Shown one piece after another: positions 6,742 through 15,441 of a stretch of 64,000 nt of DNA; the stretch's first letter is position 1, and every line of letters begins with the position of its first letter. The DNA is taken from the NCBI RefSeq assembly GCF_028993555.1, contig NZ_CP118611.1, forward strand, positions 1,945,501-2,009,500, in the 5' to 3' direction. Origin of the DNA: Ensifer adhaerens. GTDB taxonomy: Bacteria > Pseudomonadota > Alphaproteobacteria > Rhizobiales > Rhizobiaceae. The translations under genes and the position numbers were made by a program. The notes under the pieces are model-generated. The model was not told the DNA's origin, searched no databases, and saw only the letters and a list, made by a program, of their open reading frames with translations.

Positions 6742-7779
6742 TTGAGTCAGGCCAACCCTACCCTACCCGTCCTCGACCTTTCGCGCTTTGCGGCGGGCCA
6801 CCCCGAGCGGGCGACGGCGCTCGACGAATTGCGCAGCGTTGCCCGCTCGGTGGGCTTCTTCTACCTCGAAGGCCACGGGATACCGCAGGATGAGATCGAC
6901 GGTATCCTTTCGCTTTCGCGGCGTTTCTTCGCACTACCCGAGGATGACAAGCTGGCAATCGAAATGCGCAAGTCGCCGCACTTCCGCGGCTACAACCGCG
7001 CCGGTCTCGAATATACCCGCGGCACTCAGGACTGGCGCGAGCAGGTGGACTTCGGCCCCGAACGTCAAAGCCTCAAGGTCGCGTCCGGCGATGCACCCTG
7101 GAAACGGCTGGTCGGCCCCAATCAGTTCCCCGATGCCCTGCCGGAATTGAAGCCCGCGATCCTTGCCTACATCGAAGCCGTCACCGGGCTCGGTATCCGG
7201 CTGATCGAAATCTTCTCGGAAGCGCTCGGCCAAAAGCCCGATGTCTTCGGGCCGATCTACCGCGATGGCCCCAACCAGCTCCTGAAAATCATCCGCTATC
7301 CAGGCCGCGACAAGACGGAGAGCGATCAAGGGGTGGGCGCCCACAAGGACGGCGGTTTCGTCACCATCCTGCTGCAGGACGTGGTCGGCGGTTTGCAGGT
7401 CGATGACGGCAAGGGCGGCTGGATCGACGCGCCGCCGAAGCGCGGCACCTTCGTGATCAACGTCGGCGAGCTCTTGGAACTGGCGTCGAACGGCTATCTG
7501 CTCGCCAACATCCACCGCGTGGTCACGCCGCCGGCAGGCGGCGACCGGCTCTCCGTCGCCTTCTTCCTCGGCGCCAACCTCGCCTCCACCATCCCGGTGC
7601 TCGACCTGCCGCCGGCGCTTGCCGCCGAGGTCCGCGGCGTCACCCAGGATCCGCAGAACCCGCTCTTCCACGAGGTCGGCCGCAACGTGCTGAAATCCCG
7701 GCTGCGCTCACACCCCGATGTCGCCGCCGAGCACCACGCGGACCTGCTGGAACAGCAGAAGGCGGCCGTGCCTGCCTGA
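6742..7779 (+). CDS. Isopenicillin-N-synthase-family 2-oxoglutarate/Fe(II) dioxygenase
   Basis: A 345-residue non-heme iron oxygenase. The N-terminal DIOX_N domain is at residues 8-120 (SVGFFYLEGHGIPQDEID). The iron facial triad is visible as H201-x-D203 (GAHKDGG) and H258 (NIHRVV), with the cosubstrate-binding R269-x-S271 (GDRLS). The start is TTG at 6742 with GGAG at 6732-6735; no better ATG is in frame. It lies 45 bases upstream of an O-acetylhomoserine sulfhydrylase-type gene and is probably co-transcribed with it. The substrate is not predictable from sequence. The pairing suggests oxidation of a sulfur-containing amino acid or related compound (inference). Confidence 0.88.
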   Translation: MSQANPTLPVLDLSRFAAGHPERATALDELRSVARSVGFFYLEGHGIPQDEIDGILSLSRRFFALPEDDKLAIEMRKSPHFRGYNRAGLEYTRGTQDWREQVDFGPERQSLKVASGDAPWKRLVGPNQFPDALPELKPAILAYIEAVTGLGIRLIEIFSEALGQKPDVFGPIYRDGPNQLLKIIRYPGRDKTESDQGVGAHKDGGFVTILLQDVVGGLQVDDGKGGWIDAPPKRGTFVINVGELLELASNGYLLANIHRVVTPPAGGDRLSVAFFLGANLASTIPVLDLPPALAAEVRGVTQDPQNPLFHEVGRNVLKSRLRSHPDVAAEHHADLLEQQKAAVPA

Positions 7780-7824
7780 TTGACCGAACAGCGCCGATCA
7801 ACCCGAGAGCCAAGGAGAAATGGC

Positions 7825-9186
7825 ATGACGATTCATCAGAAGCCGGAAGAACCAGCAGCCGAGATCAAGGCACCCACGGGGCTGCGGGAGACCGGCGGAC
7901 GGCTGCATCCGGAAACGCTGGCGCTCCATGGCGGCAGCTACCGCTTCGACCCGACAAGTGGCGCCGTCGCCGTGCCGATCTACCAGACGACCTCCTACCA
8001 GCTGCCGGGCACGGATGGCGCCGACAAACTCTTTGCGCTCGAGGCTCCGGGGCATCTCTATACCCGTGTGTCCAACCCGACCCAGGACGCATTCGAGCAG
8101 CGGCTGGCGGAAATCGAAGGTGGCGCCGCAGCACTGGCGCTCGGTTCCGGTCAGGCGGCATCGGCCTTCGCCCTCCTGAACCTTGCGCGCGCCGGCGACA
8201 ACATCGTCAGTGCCGTCGGCCTCTATGGCGGCACCTGGGCGCTGTTTGCCGCAACGTTGAAAAGCTTCGGCATCGAGGTGCGCTTCGTCGATGCCGCCGA
8301 TCCCGAGGCCTTTGCCCGGGCAACCGACGACAGGACGCGCGCCTACTATGCCGAATCCCTACCGAACCCGAAGCTCGAGGTCTTTCCTATCGCCGACGTG
8401 GCCGAAGTCGGCTTGCGCTTCGGCATTCCGTTGATCGTTGACAACACGGCCGCGCCGCTCACCATCCGCCCCTTCGAACACGGCGCTGCAGTCGTCGTCT
8501 ATTCGACAACAAAGTACATCGGCGGTCACGGCACCTCGATCGGCGGCGCGATTATCGACAGCGGCCGCTTCCCCTGGCACGAACATGAGGCGCGGCAGCC
8601 GAGCCTGCACGAGCCGGACCCGAGCTACCAGGGCAAGACCTGGCTCGAAAAGGCCGCGGCGATCGCCTTCCATCCCTATATCCTTCGCGCCCGCGCAGTG
8701 CTCTTGCGCGACCTTGGTGCAGCAATCAGTCCGTTGAACGCCTTCCAGTTCATCCAAGGCCTGGAGACGCTGCCGCTCAGGATCCGCCAGCACAACGAGA
8801 ATGCGATCAAGGTGGCCGAGTTCCTCCGCTCCCACCCAAAGGTCGGGCGCGTGATCTTCCCGAAGTTCCAGCAAGGCGAGGCTAAGACGCGCGCCGAAAA
8901 GTATCTCCTGAACGGGCACTATGGGGCGCTGGTCGGCTTCGAACTGAAAGATGGGCGCGAGGCCGGACGTCGCTTCATCGACGGGCTGAAGCTGCTCTAC
9001 CACGTCGCCAATATCGGCGACGCGCGCTCGCTTGCGATCCATCCGGCGACGACGACGCATTCGCAGCTTTCGGAGGAAGACCAACGCAAGACCGGTGTGA
9101 CGCCGGGCTATGTCCGGCTTTCGATCGGCATCGAACATGCCGACGACATCATCGCAGATATCCGTCAGGCGATCGACGCGGCCTGA
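7825..9186 (+). CDS. O-acetylhomoserine sulfhydrylase-type PLP enzyme (Cys/Met metabolism family)
   Basis: A 453-residue Cys/Met-metabolism PLP enzyme, length typical of O-acetylhomoserine aminocarboxypropyltransferase (MetY). The Schiff-base lysine is K230 in STTKYIGGHG. Other family marks are LALHGG near residue 29, YTRVSNPT near 82 and SLAIHPATTTHSQL near 405. The likely reaction is O-acetyl-L-homoserine plus sulfide (or methanethiol) to homocysteine (or methionine). The start is ATG 7825 with AGGAG at 7812-7816; an upstream TTG is less likely. It sits between a dioxygenase and an NADP oxidoreductase rather than with classical met genes, so a specialised sulfur role is possible. Confidence 0.88.
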   Translation: MTIHQKPEEPAAEIKAPTGLRETGGRLHPETLALHGGSYRFDPTSGAVAVPIYQTTSYQLPGTDGADKLFALEAPGHLYTRVSNPTQDAFEQRLAEIEGGAAALALGSGQAASAFALLNLARAGDNIVSAVGLYGGTWALFAATLKSFGIEVRFVDAADPEAFARATDDRTRAYYAESLPNPKLEVFPIADVAEVGLRFGIPLIVDNTAAPLTIRPFEHGAAVVVYSTTKYIGGHGTSIGGAIIDSGRFPWHEHEARQPSLHEPDPSYQGKTWLEKAAAIAFHPYILRARAVLLRDLGAAISPLNAFQFIQGLETLPLRIRQHNENAIKVAEFLRSHPKVGRVIFPKFQQGEAKTRAEKYLLNGHYGALVGFELKDGREAGRRFIDGLKLLYHVANIGDARSLAIHPATTTHSQLSEEDQRKTGVTPGYVRLSIGIEHADDIIADIRQAIDAA

Positions 9187-9206
9187 CGACACGTTTCCCA
9201 TGCCAG

Positions 9207-9254
9207 CCTCCGCAGCCCGACCCCTTGCGGCCGGTCTGCGGAGGTTCCTTTTGG
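9207..9254 (+). terminator. Probable rho-independent terminator
   Basis: CCTCCGCAG at 9207-9215 pairs with CTGCGGAGG at 9236-9244 (9 bp, 20-base loop with internal pairing), followed by TTCCTTTT. It lies just after the sulfhydrylase gene and may separate it from the oxidoreductase. Confidence 0.6.
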
Positions 9255-9355
9255 CGGGCCAGAAATGCCCGATAGGTCCGCAATCGGTTTCATGCCACAA
9301 ATGCTCACCGGTCGCTGCGTCCGTCAACGCGACCAAACGCCCACGAGGAGAGATC

Positions 9356-10381
9356 ATGAGCGCGAACACCCAGGTCCTGCTTGCCGCCCGGCCATCCGGT
9401 CGGCCGACGCCGAGCGATTTCCGCATCGTCGAAACGGCAATCCCGGAGCCGGCCGAAGGCGAGGTTCTGTTGAAGATCCTCTATCTCTCGCTCGACCCCT
9501 ATATGCGCGGACGCATGAACGCCGGCCGGTCCTATGCCAAGCCGGTGGACATCGGCGCGGTCATGGAAGGCGGCACGGTCGCCCGCGTCGTGCGCTCGCG
9601 CCACCCGGATTTCAGCGACGGCGATTTCGTGCTCTCCCATTCCGGCTGGCAGAGTTATGCGCTGTCGCGCGGCGCCGACCTGCGCAAGCTCGATCCGTCC
9701 GCAGCCCCTCTGTCGACCGCGCTCGGCATCCTCGGCATGCCGGGCTTCACCGCCTATGCGGGGCTGCTGACGATCGGCAAGCCGAAACCGGGCGAGACGG
9801 TGGTCGTGGCCGCGGCAAGCGGTGCCGTCGGCTCGGCAGTCGGCCAGATCGCGCGCATCAAGGGAGCACGCGCGGTGGGCATTGCGGGCGGTGCCGACAA
9901 GTGCGCCTTCGTTCGTGATACGCTCGGCTTCGACGCGGTGATCGATCACCGTGCGCAGGATTTCGCCGAGCAACTCGCCGCCGCCTGCCCAAAAGGCATC
10001 GATGTCTATTTCGAGAATGTCGGCGGCCATGTCTGGAATGCAGTCTTTCCGCTGTTGAACGACTTCGCCCGGGTACCGGTCTGCGGCCTGATCGCGCACT
10101 ACAATCAGGCCGGAGGTCCGCAAGCCGGCGGCGACAGGTTGCCGGGCCTCATGCGTGAGGTCCTGAGCCGAAGCCTGCTGATCAGGGGTTTCATCCAGCG
10201 CGAATTCGCCGATCAACGCCCGGCTTTCTACCAGGAGATGGCCGGCTGGATCGCCAGCGGCGAGATTCGCTACAAGGAAGACGTCGTCGATGGCATCGAG
10301 AGCGCTCCGAATGCCTTCATCGGGCTGCTCGAAGGCCGCAACTTCGGCAAGCTGGTCGTGCGGGTGGCGCCTGAGAGCTGA
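9356..10381 (+). CDS. NADP-dependent MDR-family oxidoreductase (2-alkenal reductase/CurA type)
   Basis: A 341-residue zinc-independent medium-chain reductase. It carries the N-terminal signature LSLDPYMRGRM, a Rossmann motif AASGAVGSAVGQIA around residues 150-165 and the subfamily motif IDVYFENVGG. Such enzymes reduce activated alkenes or leukotriene-like enones using NADPH. The start is ATG 9356 with GAGGAG 5 bases upstream. A terminator-like hairpin separates it from the sulfhydrylase gene, so it may be a separate unit with a short promoter. It converges with the membrane regulator gene, the two stop codons being only 21 bases apart. Confidence 0.87.
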   Translation: MSANTQVLLAARPSGRPTPSDFRIVETAIPEPAEGEVLLKILYLSLDPYMRGRMNAGRSYAKPVDIGAVMEGGTVARVVRSRHPDFSDGDFVLSHSGWQSYALSRGADLRKLDPSAAPLSTALGILGMPGFTAYAGLLTIGKPKPGETVVVAAASGAVGSAVGQIARIKGARAVGIAGGADKCAFVRDTLGFDAVIDHRAQDFAEQLAAACPKGIDVYFENVGGHVWNAVFPLLNDFARVPVCGLIAHYNQAGGPQAGGDRLPGLMREVLSRSLLIRGFIQREFADQRPAFYQEMAGWIASGEIRYKEDVVDGIESAPNAFIGLLEGRNFGKLVVRVAPES

Positions 10382-10402
10382 GAAGCCGGAGGTCGCAAGC
10401 GA

Positions 10403-12172
10403 TCAATGCAGACCGGCGAGACGGACGCCCGCCTTGCCAAGACCGTCGTCGAGAAGCGCGATCAGCTCGGGCGTATAGCCGCGCGCGGCGAGTTCGCTCT
10501 CCGCCGACCGCGTCGATCCGGCCTTGTTCCACTGCCAGCCGTCGAGGGCACTCGTGGCCTCTCTCGTCAGACCGAGTTGACCTGCTGCGGCCATTCGCAG
10601 GAGGTTGACGGCCGTGTCGGCGGGATTGGCAAGCTGGCGCGCACGTGTCAGCGCTTCGCGGTATTTGCCGTTCCGGTAGTCTTCGAGCGCCAGCGTGAGC
10701 GCCGCGTCGTGGTGCATATACTCGCAGCCCGCTTGCGCCACCCGCGCGAGACTTGCGCCCTCCGAATACTGCCCGCTGACGAAGAGCAGCAGGCCGAGCC
10801 GAGCGGGTATGGCATCGTCCAGCGGATTGAGCGCAACGGCGCGGCGACCGGACATGAACGCGGCTTCCGTGTCGCCGGCGACGAAGCGGGCCTGCATCTG
10901 GGCAATGTAGCTCTGGCTCGATTGCGGTGCGAGAGCCACGGCCTTGTCCGCGAGCTTGATCGCCCGCGCCGCTACGGTCGGCGAGGCGTTCGCTTCGCCG
11001 GTCGCCACCAGAACCATGGCCAGGCTGGCAAGCACGTCAGGGTCCGTCGCCTGATAGGTCACCGATTGCTCCAGGCAGGCATGTGCCGAAGCCATTGCTT
11101 CCGGGTCGATCCGCGCCAGCGCGACATCGGCAAGCAGCACGCAACCGTAGCCGATCGACGGTGACACGAGCTGCCGCGCCGCCTCCAGGCTGACGATGAC
11201 ACCTTCCTCGCCGGCGAGCGATCGGGCGAGCCGAGCCAGCAGTTTTTCCTGGACGGCTCGTTCGCCACCGTTGTCGATATCAGCTTTCGCCGTACCCGCG
11301 CGGAGTGCCTCGTTGCTTTGCGCATCGACAACCTGCCACGAGACCTGATGCTCGTTGATGTCGGCACTGTAGGCGACCGAGAGCCGATACTCCTTGCTCC
11401 CCTGCAGCTTCACCGGCGACGCCGGTGCGACCCAGCCGGTAATCGATGCAACATCGACGCCCGCCGCCGGCGCCAAAGTCCGCACAGCGGAGAACTGCGA
11501 CAGCGCGTGGACCAGGTAGTCGCCTGCTTTTCTCTGCATTTCGTCGCCGACCCCGCTACCCGCCGCAACGTCGATGACGATCGTCGGCTTGGCAGAAAGC
11601 ACCGGTTGCCACGGGAGGCGCTCAACAACAGAGAGATAGAAGGCTCCAGTCATTGCCGCGGCCCCCGCAACAGCGACGGCGACGGCGATCAGACCGAACG
11701 GGCGACGCTTGGGCTGGACGATGGCGGGAGGGACGTCGATCAGTTCCTCCAGATCGCTCGCCGTCTCCGTGGGGGGCGTTGCGATTTCCGACGGATCCGG
11801 TAAGTGGTCGCTCACAACGAAATGCGGAACGTAATTGCCCTTCGGAAGCTCGATGCGAAGACCCACCTTCTCGCCGACGGTGTCGTAATACTGTGTCAGC
11901 GCGGCGCGCAGACGCGAGGCTTCGACACGCACGATCGGATCGGTTGCCGGGTCGAAGGAAGCCGGCCGGCCGAAAACGTCGATCGCGATGGTATAGGCTT
12001 TGACCTGCCCCGAGCGGCCAGCAAAGAACTCATCGACCAGATAGCGCAGGAGCTTCCGGTGCCGTTCGGTCGCGTGAAACTGACTATCGGCAAGAATACG
12101 ATCAAGTGCAGCACGTGCGTCACATTCAGCAACGGCACCAGGAACTGCTTGACCCGCATTTCTGGCTTCCAT
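10403..12172 (-). CDS. Membrane-anchored winged-helix/TolB-like/TPR regulator
   Basis: A 589-residue protein with a cytoplasmic N-terminal domain of a type frequent in rhizobial adenylate-cyclase-like regulators (ATERHRKLLRYLVDEF, then DPATDPIVRVEASRLR; residues 25-105). A single membrane helix near residues 158-180 (FGLIAVAVAVAGAAAMTGAF) follows, then a TolB-like region and TPR repeats, predicted periplasmic. It therefore resembles a ToxR-type one-component signal transducer. The start is the ATG complementary to 12170-12172, with GGGAG 6 bases upstream, rather than the first GTG or ATG of the open frame. Its targets are unknown; it stands alone. Confidence 0.75.
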   Translation of the reverse strand: MEARNAGQAVPGAVAECDARAALDRILADSQFHATERHRKLLRYLVDEFFAGRSGQVKAYTIAIDVFGRPASFDPATDPIVRVEASRLRAALTQYYDTVGEKVGLRIELPKGNYVPHFVVSDHLPDPSEIATPPTETASDLEELIDVPPAIVQPKRRPFGLIAVAVAVAGAAAMTGAFYLSVVERLPWQPVLSAKPTIVIDVAAGSGVGDEMQRKAGDYLVHALSQFSAVRTLAPAAGVDVASITGWVAPASPVKLQGSKEYRLSVAYSADINEHQVSWQVVDAQSNEALRAGTAKADIDNGGERAVQEKLLARLARSLAGEEGVIVSLEAARQLVSPSIGYGCVLLADVALARIDPEAMASAHACLEQSVTYQATDPDVLASLAMVLVATGEANASPTVAARAIKLADKAVALAPQSSQSYIAQMQARFVAGDTEAAFMSGRRAVALNPLDDAIPARLGLLLFVSGQYSEGASLARVAQAGCEYMHHDAALTLALEDYRNGKYREALTRARQLANPADTAVNLLRMAAAGQLGLTREATSALDGWQWNKAGSTRSAESELAARGYTPELIALLDDGLGKAGVRLAGLH

Positions 12173-12391
12173 GATGCGCTCCCAACTGCCCACAACCCCA
12201 AAGAGAGTGCAAACGCGAGACGAACTCTAGACGAGAGCCGCAGTGGCGAAAAGAAAAATATCGCGCCATCACAAAACATTTTCACGAAGGAAATGTGTCA
12301 TTTCAAAACGGAACAAGAACCGATCGAAAATCCCACAGAATTTTCACGGGATTTACATGAAATTCATGAACCCGATAAGGCTATTTGTTAA

Positions 12392-12667
12392 TCACAATGG
12401 ACTAGGTTCGCGGCCTGAATCGATGATACAGATCGAAATTACCTCTTCTTCGATCTCGCGACAGATCAATTCATACTCCGAGATCAGCGAATGATCCAGA
12501 GGATCGAGCTTGCGCTGCCGGTCAAGCATCGAGCTCGCCTCTTCGTAGGCCTCGCAGAGATTGGAAACAGAGAGGTTCTTGGCACTCAGGAGTTGCAACT
12601 GGCCGCGCAGTGCCGGAAGCTTCAGCATGAGCTTCAGAAGTCCGCGCTGTACGGCCGCGTTGGGCAT
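12392..12667 (-). CDS. Small hypothetical protein, 91 residues
   Basis: A 91-residue, mostly helical protein (GLLKLMLKLPALRGQLQLL, then NLCEAYEEASSMLDRQRKLD) with an acidic C-terminal helix EYELICREIEEEVISI. It has no signal peptide or known domain. Codon usage matches the neighbours, and a copy of the GTTACTGTTACGTAC motif lies 193 bases upstream in the correct orientation, so it is probably expressed. Function unknown. Confidence 0.6.
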   Translation of the reverse strand: MPNAAVQRGLLKLMLKLPALRGQLQLLSAKNLSVSNLCEAYEEASSMLDRQRKLDPLDHSLISEYELICREIEEEVISICIIDSGREPSPL

Positions 12668-13125
12668 TGTTTTCTACCCGCCTGATCAACAATCGATGAC
12701 CTTGCCGCCAGCCCGACTGGCTGGCACGCCATTTCTCAAGGATCATTTTCTCCGGGACCGTGACGACACATCAGTCCGCCGGACACTCAACCAAAACTGG
12801 CATCCGGACTGGACCGCTCCCTCGATGGTTAACGTGACAACAGACAGACCATTTCGGAAGTACGTAACAGTAACTTTGCCCCGATAGCCTTGACGCCGAA
12901 CGAATAGATCGTCCGAAATCGTCCCTCGATGCGACAAGATTTGCACCTCAGCAGGTCCCGGCACTGCAAAGACGATCCCTATGGGTGACAGATCCGCAAG
13001 GACACCTTTGTCGGGCCGCAGGTCATTTTCACCGGAACTCGGCGAACGCTGAACCCGCCGGCCGCGGGGTCGCAGGCGAAATCGATAGGGATCTTGGTCA
13101 GTCCTGGGGGCCGCCTGCCCGCCGT
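12668..13125. other. Intergenic region with GTTAC motif; no convincing gene
   Basis: About 460 bases lie between two minus-strand genes. The only clear signal is motif copy B at 12860-12874. A 73-codon minus-strand frame (12743-12964) covers the motif but lacks a ribosome-binding site and recognisable features. The rest is GC-rich without clear structure. Confidence 0.4.
12860..12874 (-). promoter_or_regulatory. GTTACTGTTACGTAC motif, site B
   Basis: Identical over 15 bases, extending to 17 with the following TT, to site A at 834-848, and oriented toward the small gene at 12392-12667. See sites A, C and D. Confidence 0.55.
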
Positions 13126-14169
13126 CTATTTCTCGAAGGCATAGATCTTGCGCCAGTCCTCTTTCATGTCGACCAGCAGCCAGTTTCTCTGTTCGGCTTC
13201 CGTCAGCGCCTTGTCCAGCTTGCCGACGGGCGATTGCCGGTCATAGGCCCATTCGCGCTCGCCATCCGTATGGTGCACGATCAGGCCGAAGCGTGGACCG
13301 GATCCCGCCGTCACCCAGCGCAGCATCTCATAGTCGCCGTCGGAATTGCCGGCGGCAAAGATCGGTCTCCGGCCGATGAACGTGTTGATGCCGACGGGTT
13401 TGCCCGGGCCATCGTCGATGAAGTCGATCTTGGGTTCGCGCGTCAGCACCGGCGTGTCACCGTCGAGCTCATACTTCGTGGTGATGCTGCTACCGACGAC
13501 CTGTTCGGGCGGGATGCCATACATCTGTTCGGTCATCGGCCGCATGAATTCGATGCCGCCGCCGGAGACGATGTAGGTCTTGAAGCCGTTGGTCCGTAGA
13601 TAATCGAGCAGTTCGTGCATCGGCAGATAGGTGATCTCGTTGTAGGGACGGTTGAAGCGCGGGTGTTTGGCGGTCGCAAACCAGTCCTTGACCGTCTTGG
13701 TAAACGCATCCGTCGTCATGCCGGCATGGGTTGCCATTACAAGCTCGACGATGCCCTTTTCGCCGGCGGCGGCAACACCCGCCATGTCGCCCTTGAGCAA
13801 CGAAGCGAACGGCTCCTTGTCCTTCCACTCCGGGTGTTCCGGCGCCATCGCCTTGACGCGATCTATGGCGAACATGCCCTGGAAATAATTCGGCTGCTCG
13901 GTCCACAGCGTGCCGTCATTGTCGAAGACGGCGATGCGCTCCTCCGGTGCCACGAAATCGGCTCCGCCCTCACTGGTCACCCGCGTGACGAAATCGACAA
14001 TCGCCGTCTTCGCCTCGCCATCGTTCCAGGATGGAAGATTGTCGGCCGGCGCATCGGCTGCGACGACGGCGGATGCGGCGAAAGCCGTGGAAAGCAGGAA
14101 CAGGAGCCCGACCAGCCGCGAGCGGCACCTGCTCGGCGTGGAATTGGATCGCATCGCAAATGCCGTCAT
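13126..14169 (-). CDS. Exported HAD-superfamily phosphatase
   Basis: A 347-residue protein. An Arg-containing N-terminus and hydrophobic segment at 18-38 (LVGLLFLLSTAFAASAVVA) form a signal peptide with an AxA-type cleavage site. HAD motif I is FDNDGTLW near residue 84 (DxDGT type); motif II is YIVSGGG and motif IV is AAGNSDGDYEML. This is a phosphoserine-phosphatase-like fold placed in the periplasm. The start is ATG 14169 (an adjacent GTG at 14172 is also possible) with AGGAGG upstream. It lies 42 bases downstream of the formylglycine-generating enzyme gene on the same strand, so the two are likely co-transcribed. The natural substrate is unknown. Confidence 0.85.
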   Translation of the reverse strand: MTAFAMRSNSTPSRCRSRLVGLLFLLSTAFAASAVVAADAPADNLPSWNDGEAKTAIVDFVTRVTSEGGADFVAPEERIAVFDNDGTLWTEQPNYFQGMFAIDRVKAMAPEHPEWKDKEPFASLLKGDMAGVAAAGEKGIVELVMATHAGMTTDAFTKTVKDWFATAKHPRFNRPYNEITYLPMHELLDYLRTNGFKTYIVSGGGIEFMRPMTEQMYGIPPEQVVGSSITTKYELDGDTPVLTREPKIDFIDDGPGKPVGINTFIGRRPIFAAGNSDGDYEMLRWVTAGSGPRFGLIVHHTDGEREWAYDRQSPVGKLDKALTEAEQRNWLLVDMKEDWRKIYAFEK

Positions 14170-14211
14170 CACGCATCCTCCTTGCGGGAACGATTGAGCC
14201 CTCGCACAGTG

Positions 14212-15183
14212 TCAGGGCCGCCGAATGCACCGAAAACCGATATGGGTGGTCGCCGCGTTTTCCTCATGCGCATGGCGCGCCGCCGGCCGATATCGTCGGC
14301 AGTAGTTGGGTGCGCAGAGATGAGAGCCGCCTTTCACCACCCGGCGGGCGATGTGGATTGTCGGTTGTCTCGGATCGAAGCTTGCTTCCCTGTCGCCGCC
14401 GCGCGGATTGGAAGGGATACAGCAGCTCTTTTGCGCCGGCGCCGGATGATGGGTCGACCAGAAGTCGCTCGTCCATTCCCAGACATTGCCGATCATGTCG
14501 TAGAGTCCGTAACCGTTCGGCGGGAAGCTCGCCACTGGCGACGTCCGCTCGAAGCCATCAGGCCTCAGATTCTCCGTCGGGAACATGCCGTGCCAGGTAT
14601 TCGCCATGAAGCGACCTTCCGGTATCAATTCGTCACCCCAGGCAAATTCGGTGCCTTCGAGCCCGCCCTTTGCCGCGAACTCCCATTCAGCCTCCGTGGG
14701 CAAGTCCTTGCCCACCCATTCCGCATAGGCCTTGGCATCCAGATAGGAGACCTGGACGACCGGATGATCGAGCTTGCCGCGGATGTTGCTCTGCCGCCCA
14801 TAGGGCCGCCGCCAATCGGCACCGAACTTGAAGTTCCACCATTGCGACGGGCTGTTGCTGGTAATCCTCTTCGGCGGATCGAAGATCACCGAGCCGGCAC
14901 GCATCATCTCCGGCAGGGCGCCGGGATAATCCTTCGGGTCCGGCGTCTTCTCCGCCTCGGTGACATAGTCCGTCGCCTCGACAAAGGCGGCAAACTGCCG
15001 GTTGGTCACCGGCGCCACATCGATCCAGAAGCCATCCACCTTGACCGGATGCGCCGGCGCTTCCTCCGGATAGTGCTTGTCCGAGCCCATGACGAAGGTG
15101 CCGCCTTCGATCCAGATCGGTTCGCGCGCGCTTATCGCTGCCGGCGTTTCGTTGAGAAGCGGTATCTTCTGCGACACGTGCAT
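14212..15183 (-). CDS. Formylglycine-generating enzyme (SUMF1 family)
   Basis: A 323-residue FGE-sulfatase-domain protein. Formylglycine-generating enzymes oxidise a Cys in sulfatases to C-alpha-formylglycine using copper and O2. The active-site pair is intact: C290 and C295 in GGSHLCAPNYCRRYRPAAR, matching the Cys-x4-Cys of authentic FGE rather than the ergothioneine EgtB type. Other family motifs are GGTFVMGS, HPVVQVSYLDAKAYAEW, LPTEAEWEFAA and GNVWEWTSDFW. No signal peptide is seen, so it is cytoplasmic. No sulfatase gene lies in this window. Motif site C lies 78 bases upstream. Confidence 0.93.
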   Translation of the reverse strand: MHVSQKIPLLNETPAAISAREPIWIEGGTFVMGSDKHYPEEAPAHPVKVDGFWIDVAPVTNRQFAAFVEATDYVTEAEKTPDPKDYPGALPEMMRAGSVIFDPPKRITSNSPSQWWNFKFGADWRRPYGRQSNIRGKLDHPVVQVSYLDAKAYAEWVGKDLPTEAEWEFAAKGGLEGTEFAWGDELIPEGRFMANTWHGMFPTENLRPDGFERTSPVASFPPNGYGLYDMIGNVWEWTSDFWSTHHPAPAQKSCCIPSNPRGGDREASFDPRQPTIHIARRVVKGGSHLCAPNYCRRYRPAARHAHEENAATTHIGFRCIRRP

Positions 15184-15260
15184 GCGGCTTCCATCTCCCG
15201 AAGGTGGCGAGTTCGACGACCAGACCGCTCCAAGCTAGCGCCATTCCTCTCCGACCCAAA

Positions 15261-15275
15261 GTACGTAACCGTTAC
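15261..15275 (-). promoter_or_regulatory. GTTAC-repeat motif, site C
   Basis: On the minus strand it reads GTAACGGTTACGTAC, differing at 2 of 15 positions from sites A and B and pointing at the FGE gene. It lies 66 bases from site D, which faces the other way. Confidence 0.5.
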
Positions 15276-15340
15276 GACGACAAACAAAACGTCCCGTGCC
15301 AAGCCAAAAATCACGCAAATGTTGGCCCTGCCGGACTTTC

Positions 15341-15355
15341 GTTACTGTTACGTTC
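15341..15355 (+). promoter_or_regulatory. GTTAC-repeat motif, site D
   Basis: Reads GTTACTGTTACGTTC on the plus strand, one mismatch from sites A and B, 87 bases upstream of the moxR start. With site C it forms a divergent pair in a 258-base intergenic region. Confidence 0.55.
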
Positions 15356-15441
15356 TTTCCAATTGGCCAGATTTAACAATAAGCTCTGCCGAAATTTCAT
15401 GATGACCGATGCTGCCGGACAGGCAGAGGAAGCAGGAATTC

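Noticed and set aside
12743..12964. 73-codon minus-strand frame containing the GTTAC motif
   Set aside because: No ribosome-binding site, no recognisable domain, and the motif also occurs in other intergenic regions, so regulatory function is more likely.
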